NCBI GenBank assembly: GCA_965230425.1
Contig: CBDDKW010000015.1
Span: forward strand, 1-64,000
Length of the DNA: 64,000 nt
Direction of reading: 5' to 3'
Source: CBDDKW01 sp965230425
GTDB taxonomy: Bacteria > Pseudomonadota > Gammaproteobacteria > UBA1113
Both the position numbers and the translations under genes were made by a program. The notes below the pieces were generated by a model, which was not told the DNA's origin, did no database searches, and saw nothing but the letters and a program-made list of their open reading frames with translations. Shown piece by piece: positions 27,717-36,886 of this stretch; within the stretch, counting starts at the first letter, position 1; every line of letters begins with the position of its first letter.

Positions 27717-27777
27717 GAGAGTCCATATACGAGATGACAATAACGTAGCTGTTGTCATCAACTATGTTGAAAAGTGC

Positions 27778-27902
27778 TGTCATCCCGACTAGTGGCGTTA
27801 GCTGCTAGGAGGGATCTCCCGCCGATTTGGCTACTTAGTAACAACGTTGTGTTCTTATTAGATAAACCATAGGGGGATCTCTCGTTGGGCTCGATATAAC
27901 AA
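27778..27902 (+). repeat. Dispersed palindromic repeat, copy 2
   Basis: A complete element of about 125 bp. It runs from TGTCATCCCGA through GGGATCTCCCGCCGATTTGG to ATCTCTCGTTGGGCTCG, ending near ATAACA. A short link containing another TGTCATC (27753-27759) joins it to the end of copy 1, as between other tandem copies. Confidence 0.7.
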
Positions 27903-27975
27903 TGGCTTCTTAGCTCTCTAAAATAAAAGGAGTAACTATTTGATAAATAAAGTTATTTTTATTAATAATTTTATT

Positions 27976-28174
27976 GCGCCGCTTATATCGGGTCTATAAG
28001 CGGCGCAAAAACATCAATTTTCTTACTTTTAGCGCCACTTATAGCAGGTCTATAAGTGGCGCAACAACACTAATTTTCTTGCTTTTAGCGCCACTTATAG
28101 CTATATTATAAGTGGCGCGATAACTTCAATTTTTATACTTTTAGCGCCACTTATAGCGGGTCTATAAGTGGCGC
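27976..28174 (+). repeat. Four tandem perfect hairpins at 56-bp period
   Basis: Palindromes of 31 bp (27976-28006, 28032-28062, 28088-28118, 28144-28174) each have 12-bp stems of the type GCGCCACTTATA / TATAAGTGGCGC and 7-base loops. Copy 1 carries compensatory changes (GCGCCGCTTATA with TATAAGCGGCGC), so pairing is conserved. The 25-bp linkers are also similar, so this is a 56-bp tandem repeat. It ends 15 bp before the ATPase-nuclease start and lies in its leader. Confidence 0.85.
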
Positions 28175-28189
28175 AACAACTATGGTGGT

Positions 28190-29668
28190 ATGATGGGCAT
28201 TACACTGACTGGCAGATCAGAAGAGCAAAATATCTTAAAAGCGTTCTATGGATCCAAACGGGCAGAGTTCCTCGCTGTCTATGGTCGCCGCAGGGTTGGC
28301 AAAACGTTCTTAATTAAATCTTACTTTGACTCACAATCCTGTATATTTCTAAAAGTCACTGGCGTACAACAAGGTGAGTTACAAGAACAAATTAGCCGAT
28401 TCATGAAAGCCATAGGTGATGCATTTTATCGTGGCTCAGAATTAAAGGAGCCAACAGACTGGTATGGCGTCTTTGATGTACTCGTTGATGCTATTAACAA
28501 AATGGTTCCGAAAAATAAAAAAGTCGTATTATTCTTTGATGAATTTCCCTGGATGGTCACCCCACGGTCAAAATTACTGTCAGTGTTAGAGTACTACTGG
28601 AATCAATATTGGGTAGATGATCAAAGAATAAAGCTCATTATCTGTGGTTCATCTGCCTCGTGGATCATTCGTAAGATTATTAATAATAGAGGTGGGTTGC
28701 ATAATCGCATTACCTATAAGATGCGCTTACAACCTTTTTCATTAAATGAAACAAAAGCCTATTTACATTCAAAGGGTGTGAAAGTTAATAACAAGCAAGT
28801 AACACAATTATATATGGTTACTGGCGGGATCCCTTATTATCTCGCCTCAGCTAAAAAAGGCTTATCCGTAATGCAGCAAATTGAAATGCTAGCGTTTAGT
28901 AAAAATAGTATTTTATTTACTGAATTTGATAATCTTTTTTCATCATTATTTGATGATGCAGAACCCTATGTAGAATTAATACGGATAATTGCTAAACATC
29001 GCGATGGCATTGGCCAAGAAGATTTGATCAGTGCTTCAAAATTTGCTTCAAGAGGAGGCAGGGCTAGTGATAAGCTCACTGAATTAGAAGAAGCTGGTTT
29101 CATCATGAGTTTCATCCCTCACTATCACAAAAAACGCGGAACATATTATAAAGTTATTGATGAATACACATTATTTTATTTAAAGTGGATTGAGCCTGTA
29201 CGTAATACCCTACAAAGGCGTGCATTAGAAAAAGGCTATTGGGAGAGTGAATATAATTCACCTACATGGTTAAGTTGGGCTGGCTATGCCTTTGAAGCAC
29301 TGTGTTATAAACATATATCCCAGATCAGAAAAAAACTAGAGATTAGTCCCAGTGCCATTGCAAATGCATGGCGCTATGTCCCAACAGCGAAAGCAACCGA
29401 TGATGGCGCTCAGATTGATATTTTATTTGATCGAAAAGATGATGCCATTACATTATGTGAGATTAAATACACAGACAAACCATTTACCATAGATAAAGCT
29501 TATGCTAAGAGCTTGCTGAACAAGCGTGATGTTTTTGCTAGAAGAACTAAAACCAAAAAGCAGTTATTTATTGCTATGATCAGCGCGAGTGGATTAAAAG
29601 ATACACTATATGTAGATGATTTCATCGATGGTTTGGTGACTATAGATGATTTGTTTGTAGAGATTTGA
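28190..29668 (+). CDS. P-loop ATPase with C-terminal PD-(D/E)XK (DUF234-type) domain
   Basis: A 492-residue protein of the archaeal-ATPase type. Walker A GRRRVGKT occupies 32-39, Walker B VVLFFDEFPW about 112-121 and a sensor strand LIICGSSASW. A winged helix follows (about 270-320). The C-terminal DUF234-like domain has Asp 410 and CEIKY (Glu 424, Lys 426), the nuclease D...ExK pattern. Such proteins are common in archaea and scattered in host-associated bacteria, often as mobile or toxin-like genes, with unclear function. The upstream hairpin array may control its expression. Confidence 0.75.
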   Translation: MMGITLTGRSEEQNILKAFYGSKRAEFLAVYGRRRVGKTFLIKSYFDSQSCIFLKVTGVQQGELQEQISRFMKAIGDAFYRGSELKEPTDWYGVFDVLVDAINKMVPKNKKVVLFFDEFPWMVTPRSKLLSVLEYYWNQYWVDDQRIKLIICGSSASWIIRKIINNRGGLHNRITYKMRLQPFSLNETKAYLHSKGVKVNNKQVTQLYMVTGGIPYYLASAKKGLSVMQQIEMLAFSKNSILFTEFDNLFSSLFDDAEPYVELIRIIAKHRDGIGQEDLISASKFASRGGRASDKLTELEEAGFIMSFIPHYHKKRGTYYKVIDEYTLFYLKWIEPVRNTLQRRALEKGYWESEYNSPTWLSWAGYAFEALCYKHISQIRKKLEISPSAIANAWRYVPTAKATDDGAQIDILFDRKDDAITLCEIKYTDKPFTIDKAYAKSLLNKRDVFARRTKTKKQLFIAMISASGLKDTLYVDDFIDGLVTIDDLFVEI

Positions 29669-29944
29669 TGAAATTATTGTAAAAAACATATTGAAAAAAC
29701 TAGACTAGAATAACAATAATACCAGAACGAAAAACTATTTTGTGACAAAAAAACACCAAAAAATAAAAAGTATTTTTAAATAAAATTACTTGCAATTCAA
29801 CATCAGTTTCCATATATTAAAAAAGTTGTAACGAGAAAATAACCATAAATAATAATTAATCGATTTTTTTAATTTACCCAAAAGAGCGACAAGATGCTGT
29901 AAGTATAGATAAACTTATGCTTCACTTCGTGTAGACATTATAAA
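29669..29944. other. AT-rich intergenic stretch
   Basis: No repeat, RNA or credible gene is seen here. Bases are very AT-rich with homopolymer A and T runs. Together with 30050-30143 it separates the ATPase-nuclease from the Cys-rich membrane protein. Confidence 0.5.
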
Positions 29945-30049
29945 ATGAAAAATATTACGTTTTTGACTATAGCATTCTACGGAGCTCTAGTTTATTTATT
30001 ATTTTTTTGGGGAGGTTATCCGAATGATCCTAAGTGTGATAAAAGGTAG
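29945..30049 (+). CDS. Possible small single-helix membrane peptide
   Basis: A 34-codon ORF starting MKNITFLTIAFYGALVYLL with one hydrophobic helix (about 5-22), followed by WGGYPNDPKCDKR. It has no strong ribosome site. It could be a small membrane protein or a chance ORF in AT-rich DNA. Confidence 0.25.
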   Translation: MKNITFLTIAFYGALVYLLFFWGGYPNDPKCDKR

Positions 30050-30143
30050 GCATATAATAAACTTTTCTGATTCGTTTATCAGATAATTTAACAAGTTATA
30101 TGAATGGAACTAATAAAAATAACCAGGAAGGAAAAGTAAAAAA

Positions 30144-32237
30144 ATGTGGAATACTATTAAAAAACGGACGAAGAATTTTTTTAGAAGTTGTAACATTACT
30201 GAGGCAGGTATATTACATAATTTTGTTTGTTGCATGCTACCTATCTTTTCTCTTTTTTTAGTTGCTGGGCGCTTGATGAGTAAGATGATTAGAATAGATA
30301 AATGTTTTGGTAATGCAGAAGATGGATGTTACTGTGATGATTGTATAAATTGCAAAGGAAAGTGTGCAAGTAATTATTGTCAACCTATTATTCAACAATG
30401 TAAAGGCTATGCAGCACTATGTAACGATACATATTCTGTGGGTGGTTCCCGTGATGATGCTGTAATCTGTTGTGTAAAGGAGTGTGGTTGTTATGATTGC
30501 TCCAGTGAAGGATGCAGTAAACAAGCAACACGTAAAACTAGTTATGGTTGTGTTTTGGAAATGATATGTTGCTGTCGAGCATGCTATGTTGATTATGAAT
30601 TCACTGATGCAGCAGGGAATGAATACTCAGGAAATAGAGCGGGGAAATTTTTTATACAATTATGTAATATGCCATTTCAAGTATTAGCTGAGTTTTTCAC
30701 ATTAAATAAAATTAGTCATTTATTGACACTAGTTGCACTAGTATTGACAATTGTTGCAACGAATGATCATTTAGAACATGGAGAGAGAGACAAAAATATT
30801 AATTTGTTAAATGCTGCGAGTCAGTTGGGTTTTGCAAGTTTTTTCATTGGTTTATACAGTAGTTTATATAAGTTAATAGAAGCAGTATTACGTAATCGCG
30901 ATCAAGCTAAAATGATAGGACGTGAATTATGTGATGATGAGGCACGGAGAAAATTAAAGCGCTATCTAAATAATTATTTAATTAGCCAAGCATCAGGTAT
31001 TAAAGATACTTCAACTTTATGGATAAATGTTGGGTTAATTATTCTTGCTTCCATTGCTGAGTGTCAGGCCATTTATTTGAAATCGTTTAATAAAAAAGAA
31101 GGTCAAGATGATTTTAACCATTTATTATCGCTCCTGCCTATTGAGGCATTTGCTGTTTTATTATCATCATTTGCATTTAATATGATGTCACGAGTAGTCA
31201 ATCGTGCTAATGCAAATTTAAGAACAGAATATAATAAATATGTAGAAGAGAAAGTGGTAGAGTTGCATGATATAAACGTAACAGTTGAAGATGCAGATGG
31301 TACAACAGAACAAAAGTGCGTAGGGTCATCATCGAGAGATCAATTCTATAGATTTTTTCCTAGTGATAGTAGATACCCACCGTATGTAACCGCAGGTTCT
31401 CAACATCAAGAAAGTCACTTTTTAAAATTGGGCAGAGCGCCTTTATTCGTACCGTCATCTGCGGAAGAATTTAAGCTCAATAGTGATTTCTCTATTAAGA
31501 TTATAATTCCACCGGAAGGTAATCATCCTCAAGATGAGCTGGAGTTAATACAAGGAAAAATAAAAGGTACACTTACTAATGATGATAATCACAACACTTT
31601 GACTATTAGCACTACACAAAATCACTATTTAGGGTATGATGCTGGCAATAATAATAAATTACATCGTGAGTTAGTTCAGCAAGCCCAGCCGCCAAACCAA
31701 ACGCCACCAGCGAAAAAATTTCAAGAAAACAGACTTACACCACATATAACCGTTAATAAACAAATTTCAGGTCATCAGATGACAGTCTCTAGCACAATTA
31801 TAATTAAACATCCATATAAACATAATGAAAATGATAGAGAGTCAGCGTACATAAAGTGCAATTTTTACTTTACACTTGATACTAGAAGAATGAAAGACAG
31901 TTTTTCAAAAAATATTAACCTATGTTTTGAGATTAAAAATAATTATTTCATAAGGGTTTTCAAAACAGATGCCAACGGACAGTTGCAGGTTGATCCTAAT
32001 GGTTCATTAACTTATCTTACCCGTGTGGGTGAGGGTACTGTTACAGTAACAGGAATTGCTTATATGCAACCAATTAGCGATGATACTTGCAACCGAAATG
32101 AATATTATGAGCCAGCAGTGAAAAAAGAAGCTGACGGTCATTATAGTATTCGCCGCAGAGGAGCTAAACAAACTGTAGCAGCAGGTGAGTCTATAGAGCC
32201 AATTCGAGTGCCTGGGAATATTGCTCGGATGGTGTAG
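30144..32237 (+). CDS. Cys-rich multi-pass membrane protein, effector-like
   Basis: Not recognised. The 697-residue protein has a hydrophobic helix near 24-43. A dense Cys cluster follows (about 55-152, more than 25 Cys, with CYCDDCINCKGKC and ICCCRAC). Further helices lie near 190-206, 222-242, 292-308 and 326-345. A long soluble Asn/Thr-rich C-terminal half comes last. The Cys spacing looks like metal-binding knuckles but fits no zinc finger I know. The preceding AACCAGGAAGGAAAAG gives a good ribosome site. Large, AT-rich, membrane-embedded proteins without homologues are frequent among Legionella/Coxiella secreted effectors, but that is inference. Confidence 0.6.
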   Translation: MWNTIKKRTKNFFRSCNITEAGILHNFVCCMLPIFSLFLVAGRLMSKMIRIDKCFGNAEDGCYCDDCINCKGKCASNYCQPIIQQCKGYAALCNDTYSVGGSRDDAVICCVKECGCYDCSSEGCSKQATRKTSYGCVLEMICCCRACYVDYEFTDAAGNEYSGNRAGKFFIQLCNMPFQVLAEFFTLNKISHLLTLVALVLTIVATNDHLEHGERDKNINLLNAASQLGFASFFIGLYSSLYKLIEAVLRNRDQAKMIGRELCDDEARRKLKRYLNNYLISQASGIKDTSTLWINVGLIILASIAECQAIYLKSFNKKEGQDDFNHLLSLLPIEAFAVLLSSFAFNMMSRVVNRANANLRTEYNKYVEEKVVELHDINVTVEDADGTTEQKCVGSSSRDQFYRFFPSDSRYPPYVTAGSQHQESHFLKLGRAPLFVPSSAEEFKLNSDFSIKIIIPPEGNHPQDELELIQGKIKGTLTNDDNHNTLTISTTQNHYLGYDAGNNNKLHRELVQQAQPPNQTPPAKKFQENRLTPHITVNKQISGHQMTVSSTIIIKHPYKHNENDRESAYIKCNFYFTLDTRRMKDSFSKNINLCFEIKNNYFIRVFKTDANGQLQVDPNGSLTYLTRVGEGTVTVTGIAYMQPISDDTCNRNEYYEPAVKKEADGHYSIRRRGAKQTVAAGESIEPIRVPGNIARMV

Positions 32238-32244
32238 TATTATG

Positions 32245-32459
32245 CTACGCATAAGCATTGTCACCAGTCGTGGCTGAAACCATTTCACCTAGCCCACCAC
32301 CGAGAGAGTGACCGGTATTAGTAATTTCCTTGACTTTATAGTTGTTATTGGTGATAGCTTGTTGTACTTCATTATAAAAATGCATGGCACTGTGATATTG
32401 ACTCGGTACATTATGGGTTGCACTAATTGCCAAATCATTTTTTAAGCCAACATACTTGT
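32245..32459 (-). pseudogene. Class 3 lipase relic
   Basis: About 71 codons on the minus strand encode a fragment with NTGHSLGGGLGE, the G-H-S-L-G-G nucleophile elbow of class 3 lipases, preceded by a helix that fits the region before the elbow. An in-frame stop lies directly upstream and the catalytic Asp and His regions are missing. It is a degraded remnant of a lipase or secreted phospholipase. Confidence 0.6.
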
Positions 32460-32836
32460 TTTAATTTTTTTGTTAAGAAACCTATAGATGCCAAGTGTAA
32501 ATAAATTAAATATTATTTAATTTAACTGTTAAGTACTTGTTACATTCAAATTTTGATTTTCATAGGTTGTTGAATATATACAAAGTTTAATTTTTTAATT
32601 GTTTATATTTATTCACGAATGGTTGTTTTGTATATGGCGAGTCTGTTTACCTAGTCCAGTTACTATACAGGTAGGCATACTAGTGGTAGAATTCTCAACG
32701 ATCGTCGAGCGAGCTAGATCTTAAAATACCGTATTCCATTGAGCCAAAGCATATGCTTGTCTCATCTGGGTGCAGAGAACTAATAATATTTCAGCTTTAT
32801 AGTAATAGTGGTATAGCGCACGACTGTTAGTTGGAG

Positions 32837-35203
32837 ATGGAATATCTTAATAATATAAGAATAATAACGATGACAGATGAAATTACCTCCGAACACGCAG
32901 AAGCGACATATAAGAAATTTTATGCAAATAATAAAATAACGTCTGCTCAGGATAGGAAAGACGTTGAACGAGCTATTAGTTTCTACAAAAGTATTGCTGT
33001 AAAAAAATACGATGATTACTTTAAGCTTGCTAGGTTACAGCATCTATTGCAAGACTATAATGCTGCGATATCTAACTATAAAAGCGGTATTGATAGCTTT
33101 TTAAAATGTCACCCACAGCTACTGAATAAGAGTTTAGCTATACGTCATGATTTTGATCGAGTGATACGTGAAATGAAAAGTGCATACATGACTGCACAGA
33201 AATTTAGTGAAGCAAAAAATTATTTTAATAGTTTAGCTAAAAACATGAATGCCCGAACATGTTTATGTATTCATATAGGCTTGGTCGAGTTAAATATTAT
33301 TACTGGCGTATCAAGAAAATATATTATAAAGAGTATTGACGATATTATCACTTTGATAGAGAGTAATGAGGTATATTGTAGCAAGCTAACAGCAGCAAAA
33401 AATTGTCTGAGTTTGCTTGAGAAACTTATAGATGCAGAACTTTATCAACAAGTAATTAATATTTATAAATTAAGTTTGCAATATAAGCACAAGCTTCTAT
33501 TTCATCATAAATTACTGATTAGCTATGGTTACTTAAAAGCTGGGAATAAAGAACTTGCTAAACTAATAGCAAAGGATCTTATTCACAGTATGACTGCTGA
33601 TGATATTGAGGCAATGCGTCCTAAAAGATTATCTATTTTCGCTATCCTAGTTCGAAAACTTGGTTTAGTCGATGAAGTAGAACAAAAACTACTTAGCATT
33701 GGTATACCTAGTACTCATGAAGTATTTAAGTTATTCGACGGTGATGATGCATACAAAATATTAGCAAGTGTTAGCAGCTATGGTAGTAGACGCGTGAGTA
33801 AACAACAGTTTACTATGGCTGAGTGGACGCGTAGAAATGGTAGGCAATCAGTAAGACGTCCACTAGCAAGAAATACCCAAGACATTGCACTACCCAATAA
33901 TTTAGTCACTTTGCAGGATGGTCTTGATGCGGCCAAATATTTCATGCAGTTGGTTGAAAATAAACAAGGACATACCGCTGTCTATGGTACGTTAGCACGC
34001 TTTGAGTTTGCTGGTAAAGAGACGTTGCCCAATGATATTGATATGACGACTGATTTATCAGTGAGTGAATTATTACGAATATTCGCCCCTTTTAAACCTG
34101 TAGAGTGCCCTTATCGTAACTTGGTTAGTATTAAATATAAAGGATGTGAGTTTAGTTTCTATTCTGATCCGAATAATTTTCATCTTAGTGATGAAAAGGC
34201 AGATAATTACGGAAAACCAAAAGCAATCGTGCCGCTGTTACATCATAATTTATTCCTGGTTCTTAAGCATGTCGCTGGGAAAAGTGCGGATGCTCATAGA
34301 GCAGGTAAACATCAGCGACAATCTATATTAGTCACATATGAAGGCTGCGCAGGGGTATCAGAGGCGATACATGAGAAACGTATAAGTCTACGAGCTGATT
34401 TAGGAGATGATTTGTCCTTCCTGCATAATGAACCCTTATGGATATTACGTTACTTACGTGATGTGGTGAATGGTTATCAAGCGAATGAGGCTATCAATGC
34501 TAAAGTCAAGCAGTGTGCCCATCAATCACTCCGGACACTAAAACCGACTCAAGTGCTAAATCAAATTAATAAAATGATCACGATTGGCTTAAGCCAAGAG
34601 CTTGTAACGTCAGCACATCAAGTTGGCGTATTAAAAGATATATTTCCTGGTTTAAATGACCTGGTTGAAATGTTGAACTCTAAAAAAAGTCAAATTACCT
34701 CTCAGTTTGATAAGGCTTTATATGAGAAATTATATGATTTCATTATTGCAAAGTTAGCAGGGTTTAAAAATTGCACCTATAAAAATAGTCTTTACTGGAA
34801 TCTAATCTTGCCGACGTATGCTGTAATGTTATTGCCAGAGTCAGTTATGGCTAAAGAAGGTACATTTACTACGGCAAAGCAGGATAACAAAATAGTATTT
34901 GGCATGGTGAAAGAGGCGTTAAGTGAAAATTGGCTGTTTGAAAAAATGCCGGATGAGTCTAAGAAGGCTTTGATTGATTATATGATGAAAGTTTTTTCTG
35001 AATTTAAGCAAAGATTAGTGGACTCAGATAGTTTGCAAGTGGTACAGCGTTCGGGTGTTATTTCCCAGGCTAGTGGAGATATGCAGCAGTCTGGTGCAGG
35101 CCAAGTGGCCAAATCAATTGCCTTACACTGTGACTCTGAGGCCCCGTTGCCCCATGGCTCTCAAAGTCTGTCATTCCGTGGCTTGACTACAGGGTCCAGC
35201 TAA
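32837..35203 (+). CDS. Helical-repeat protein with poly(A)-polymerase/CCA-enzyme-like domain
   Basis: About 788 residues. The N-terminal third (about 30-290) is helical with TPR-like pairs (DYFKLARLQHLLQDYNAAISNYK). From about 380 the protein follows class II nucleotidyltransferases. AVYGTLARFEF, then LPNDIDMTTD (about 400-408), correspond to GG-x-RD and DxD-xT. HNEPLWILRYLRDVV (about 532-546) matches the EDPxRxLRAxRF neck helix. LNQINKMITIGLSQELV and LKDIFPGL match the PcnB body. The GG motif is GT and RD is RF, so catalysis is uncertain although DxD is kept. The start may be the TTG at 32831, the ATG at 32837 or the ATG at 32870. A host-directed effector is possible. The gap 32460-32836 before it holds nothing I can name. 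Confidence 0.65.
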   Translation: MEYLNNIRIITMTDEITSEHAEATYKKFYANNKITSAQDRKDVERAISFYKSIAVKKYDDYFKLARLQHLLQDYNAAISNYKSGIDSFLKCHPQLLNKSLAIRHDFDRVIREMKSAYMTAQKFSEAKNYFNSLAKNMNARTCLCIHIGLVELNIITGVSRKYIIKSIDDIITLIESNEVYCSKLTAAKNCLSLLEKLIDAELYQQVINIYKLSLQYKHKLLFHHKLLISYGYLKAGNKELAKLIAKDLIHSMTADDIEAMRPKRLSIFAILVRKLGLVDEVEQKLLSIGIPSTHEVFKLFDGDDAYKILASVSSYGSRRVSKQQFTMAEWTRRNGRQSVRRPLARNTQDIALPNNLVTLQDGLDAAKYFMQLVENKQGHTAVYGTLARFEFAGKETLPNDIDMTTDLSVSELLRIFAPFKPVECPYRNLVSIKYKGCEFSFYSDPNNFHLSDEKADNYGKPKAIVPLLHHNLFLVLKHVAGKSADAHRAGKHQRQSILVTYEGCAGVSEAIHEKRISLRADLGDDLSFLHNEPLWILRYLRDVVNGYQANEAINAKVKQCAHQSLRTLKPTQVLNQINKMITIGLSQELVTSAHQVGVLKDIFPGLNDLVEMLNSKKSQITSQFDKALYEKLYDFIIAKLAGFKNCTYKNSLYWNLILPTYAVMLLPESVMAKEGTFTTAKQDNKIVFGMVKEALSENWLFEKMPDESKKALIDYMMKVFSEFKQRLVDSDSLQVVQRSGVISQASGDMQQSGAGQVAKSIALHCDSEAPLPHGSQSLSFRGLTTGSS

Positions 35204-35237
35204 GCAATGATCTGGATACCGCGATTAAATCATGGTA

Positions 35238-35443
35238 TGACGGTGGTGAGATCTCCCGCCGGTTTGACTACTTAGTAACAGCATTGTTTGAGTTTACGCA
35301 ATCATTGGGAGATTTCTCGCTGTGCTCGAAATGACAGTGGTAGAATATCTCACGGCACTCGAAAGGATAATAGCGAAGCTGTTGTCATCCCAAACAGTGG
35401 CGGTAGCCGCTGTGAGGGATCTCCTGATGATTTGGCTGTCTAG
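35238..35443 (+). repeat. Dispersed palindromic repeat, copies 3 and 4 (both partial)
   Basis: Copy 3 (35238-35336) lacks its first part but ends in GAGATTTCTCGCTGTGCTCG then AAATGACA. Copy 4 starts at TGTCATCCC (35383) and breaks off near 35443, where the convergent flavoprotein gene ends. A link of about 46 bp with AGCGAAGCTGT joins them. Confidence 0.65.
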
Positions 35444-36846
35444 TATACAGTGCGCTTCCGACTATACAAACAACACAAGATATTACTTAAGAACACGTCT
35501 TCAATATTTTCCTGAGTAAATGCAGAAAAGACTGCTTGGATTGATTCATTAAGATTATCGACTGTCATATCAGGCAGTTGTTGTTTATATTTTTCAAATA
35601 AACAATGGCTATATAAATAGCGACTTAAATGTGGCACATTACGGGTAAATTTTAAAGTACCTATAGCAGCTAAAGGATGTGGTGAGCCATTCGCATCACC
35701 AATGGCGATTAATGGTGTATTTTTATAGGTGCTGATTTGTTTTTCTGTGATCATAGGTAGAATACCAAAGTGTGTCGCCATCATGATGTCTTGCTCTGTA
35801 CAGGGTAAATCATCGAAAAATTTATTTGTATCGTTACCAAAACAAAATGCATATTCAATATGTTTTTCATTGAGTAGGTTTTTTATGCGTTTTGCTTTGA
35901 GGGATTCTGGCTCTTTCGCTAAAATGTTTTTTTCTACTCTGAGTAAATCATTTTTAAAAGCAGCTTGGGAAAATACACTGATATTATCTCGGCGCCAATG
36001 CTCACCGTCGCGTGACTGGCGATGGTACCCATGAGCGTCAGTGCCTGGCGTTATATATAAAAATGATTGGCCTGTGACACTGAAATCAGGAAAATAATGT
36101 GGATTAAAATGCTCATCTAAACCTAATCGTTCACAGGCGTGTACTCCCGTAGCAATCAAAATAGCATCTACTTGCTGTAAATCAGGTAAAGTATCCAGCG
36201 TCAGTGGGTGGTCGTAATGGATAGTTGCTGAGGTATTTTCTAATGCTTCGCTGAGTACTTCTTGAAAAGTGCCAGTGGTTAAACGTAATTTGCCTGAATT
36301 ACCATCCAGAGCGCCACCACGGTTGAAGAATTCAGTGTAAAGAGACTCTCCGAGTATTGGCCGCAAACTCGCCTCTGCTTCTTTGAAAGAGATGTTTTGT
36401 GGCCGTAAAGCAGCTTTTTCTTTGCTCCGCGCTTCATATACAGTCACTTTAGCACCTTGTTTTGTTAAAACATATGCGGCTAAGAGTCCGGCTAAGCCCG
36501 CGCCAATAATCAGAATATGTGGACTTCCTAGAGATGCGCTAATTGTGAGTGAGTCAATGGCACTTAGATCTTGCACATATAAGTTGCGTAAATTCTTTAA
36601 GTGTTTATGCAGTTCTGTAGGCAGGTCATATTGGTTAAGTAAATTTAAGCATTCACCGGCGTGCTTAAGTGTAGTGAGTTGTTGGGCTTTATAGAGGTGT
36701 TTGCGCTGTTGGCGGATTTCGCCATAAACAAGCTGACTAAAATCTGCATAGCTCATGTTAGGCTGTTGTTGCAACTGAGCGGTAGCCATTTCACCCATGG
36801 TCTGTGCTAGCAAATCTAATTGGTTTTTGGTATAACTTGATTTCAT
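35440..36846 (-). CDS. FAD-dependent monooxygenase-like protein
   Basis: A 468-residue protein from the ATG at 36846. A helical N-terminal region (about 1-105) precedes a Rossmann FAD motif ILIIGAGLAGLLAAYVL (about 110-126) ending in VYEAR. A second FAD segment IGDANGSPHPLAAIGT lies about 375-390, close to the GD-x-P-H-P pattern of PHBH- and MICAL-type hydroxylases. I see no substrate motif. A longer frame to 36906 would overlap the divergent gene, so the shorter start is preferred. Role unknown. A helical extension before the FAD domain is unusual for ordinary hydroxylases. Confidence 0.65.
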   Translation of the reverse strand: MKSSYTKNQLDLLAQTMGEMATAQLQQQPNMSYADFSQLVYGEIRQQRKHLYKAQQLTTLKHAGECLNLLNQYDLPTELHKHLKNLRNLYVQDLSAIDSLTISASLGSPHILIIGAGLAGLLAAYVLTKQGAKVTVYEARSKEKAALRPQNISFKEAEASLRPILGESLYTEFFNRGGALDGNSGKLRLTTGTFQEVLSEALENTSATIHYDHPLTLDTLPDLQQVDAILIATGVHACERLGLDEHFNPHYFPDFSVTGQSFLYITPGTDAHGYHRQSRDGEHWRRDNISVFSQAAFKNDLLRVEKNILAKEPESLKAKRIKNLLNEKHIEYAFCFGNDTNKFFDDLPCTEQDIMMATHFGILPMITEKQISTYKNTPLIAIGDANGSPHPLAAIGTLKFTRNVPHLSRYLYSHCLFEKYKQQLPDMTVDNLNESIQAVFSAFTQENIEDVFLSNILCCLYSRKRTVY

Positions 36847-36886
36847 AATTGAGAGATTACATGAAGTTGTTAAGGGATGCACCATA

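Larger units (their letters stand above)
26293..27730 (+). mobile_element. IS110-family (IS1111 group) insertion sequence
   Basis: About 1,438 bp. Subterminal inverted repeats ATGGACTCTC (26299-26308) and GAGAGTCCAT (27717-27726) lie 6 and 4 bases from the ends. That subterminal layout is a known feature of the IS1111 group. One transposase fills the left part, and a 287-bp non-coding stretch follows it. Removing the element rejoins GCTGTGCTC to GAGATGACA, which matches the uninterrupted copies (GCTGTGCTCGAAATGACA at 35321-35336) with no target duplication. Confidence 0.82.

Noticed and set aside
27976..28174. CRISPR-like array
   Set aside because: Repeats are 31 bp with about 25-bp spacers, but the spacers resemble one another and no cas gene is present. 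It is a tandem hairpin repeat.
35322..35519. 65-codon ORF on the plus strand
   Set aside because: Entirely within dispersed repeat copies 3 and 4 and antisense to the flavoprotein end.
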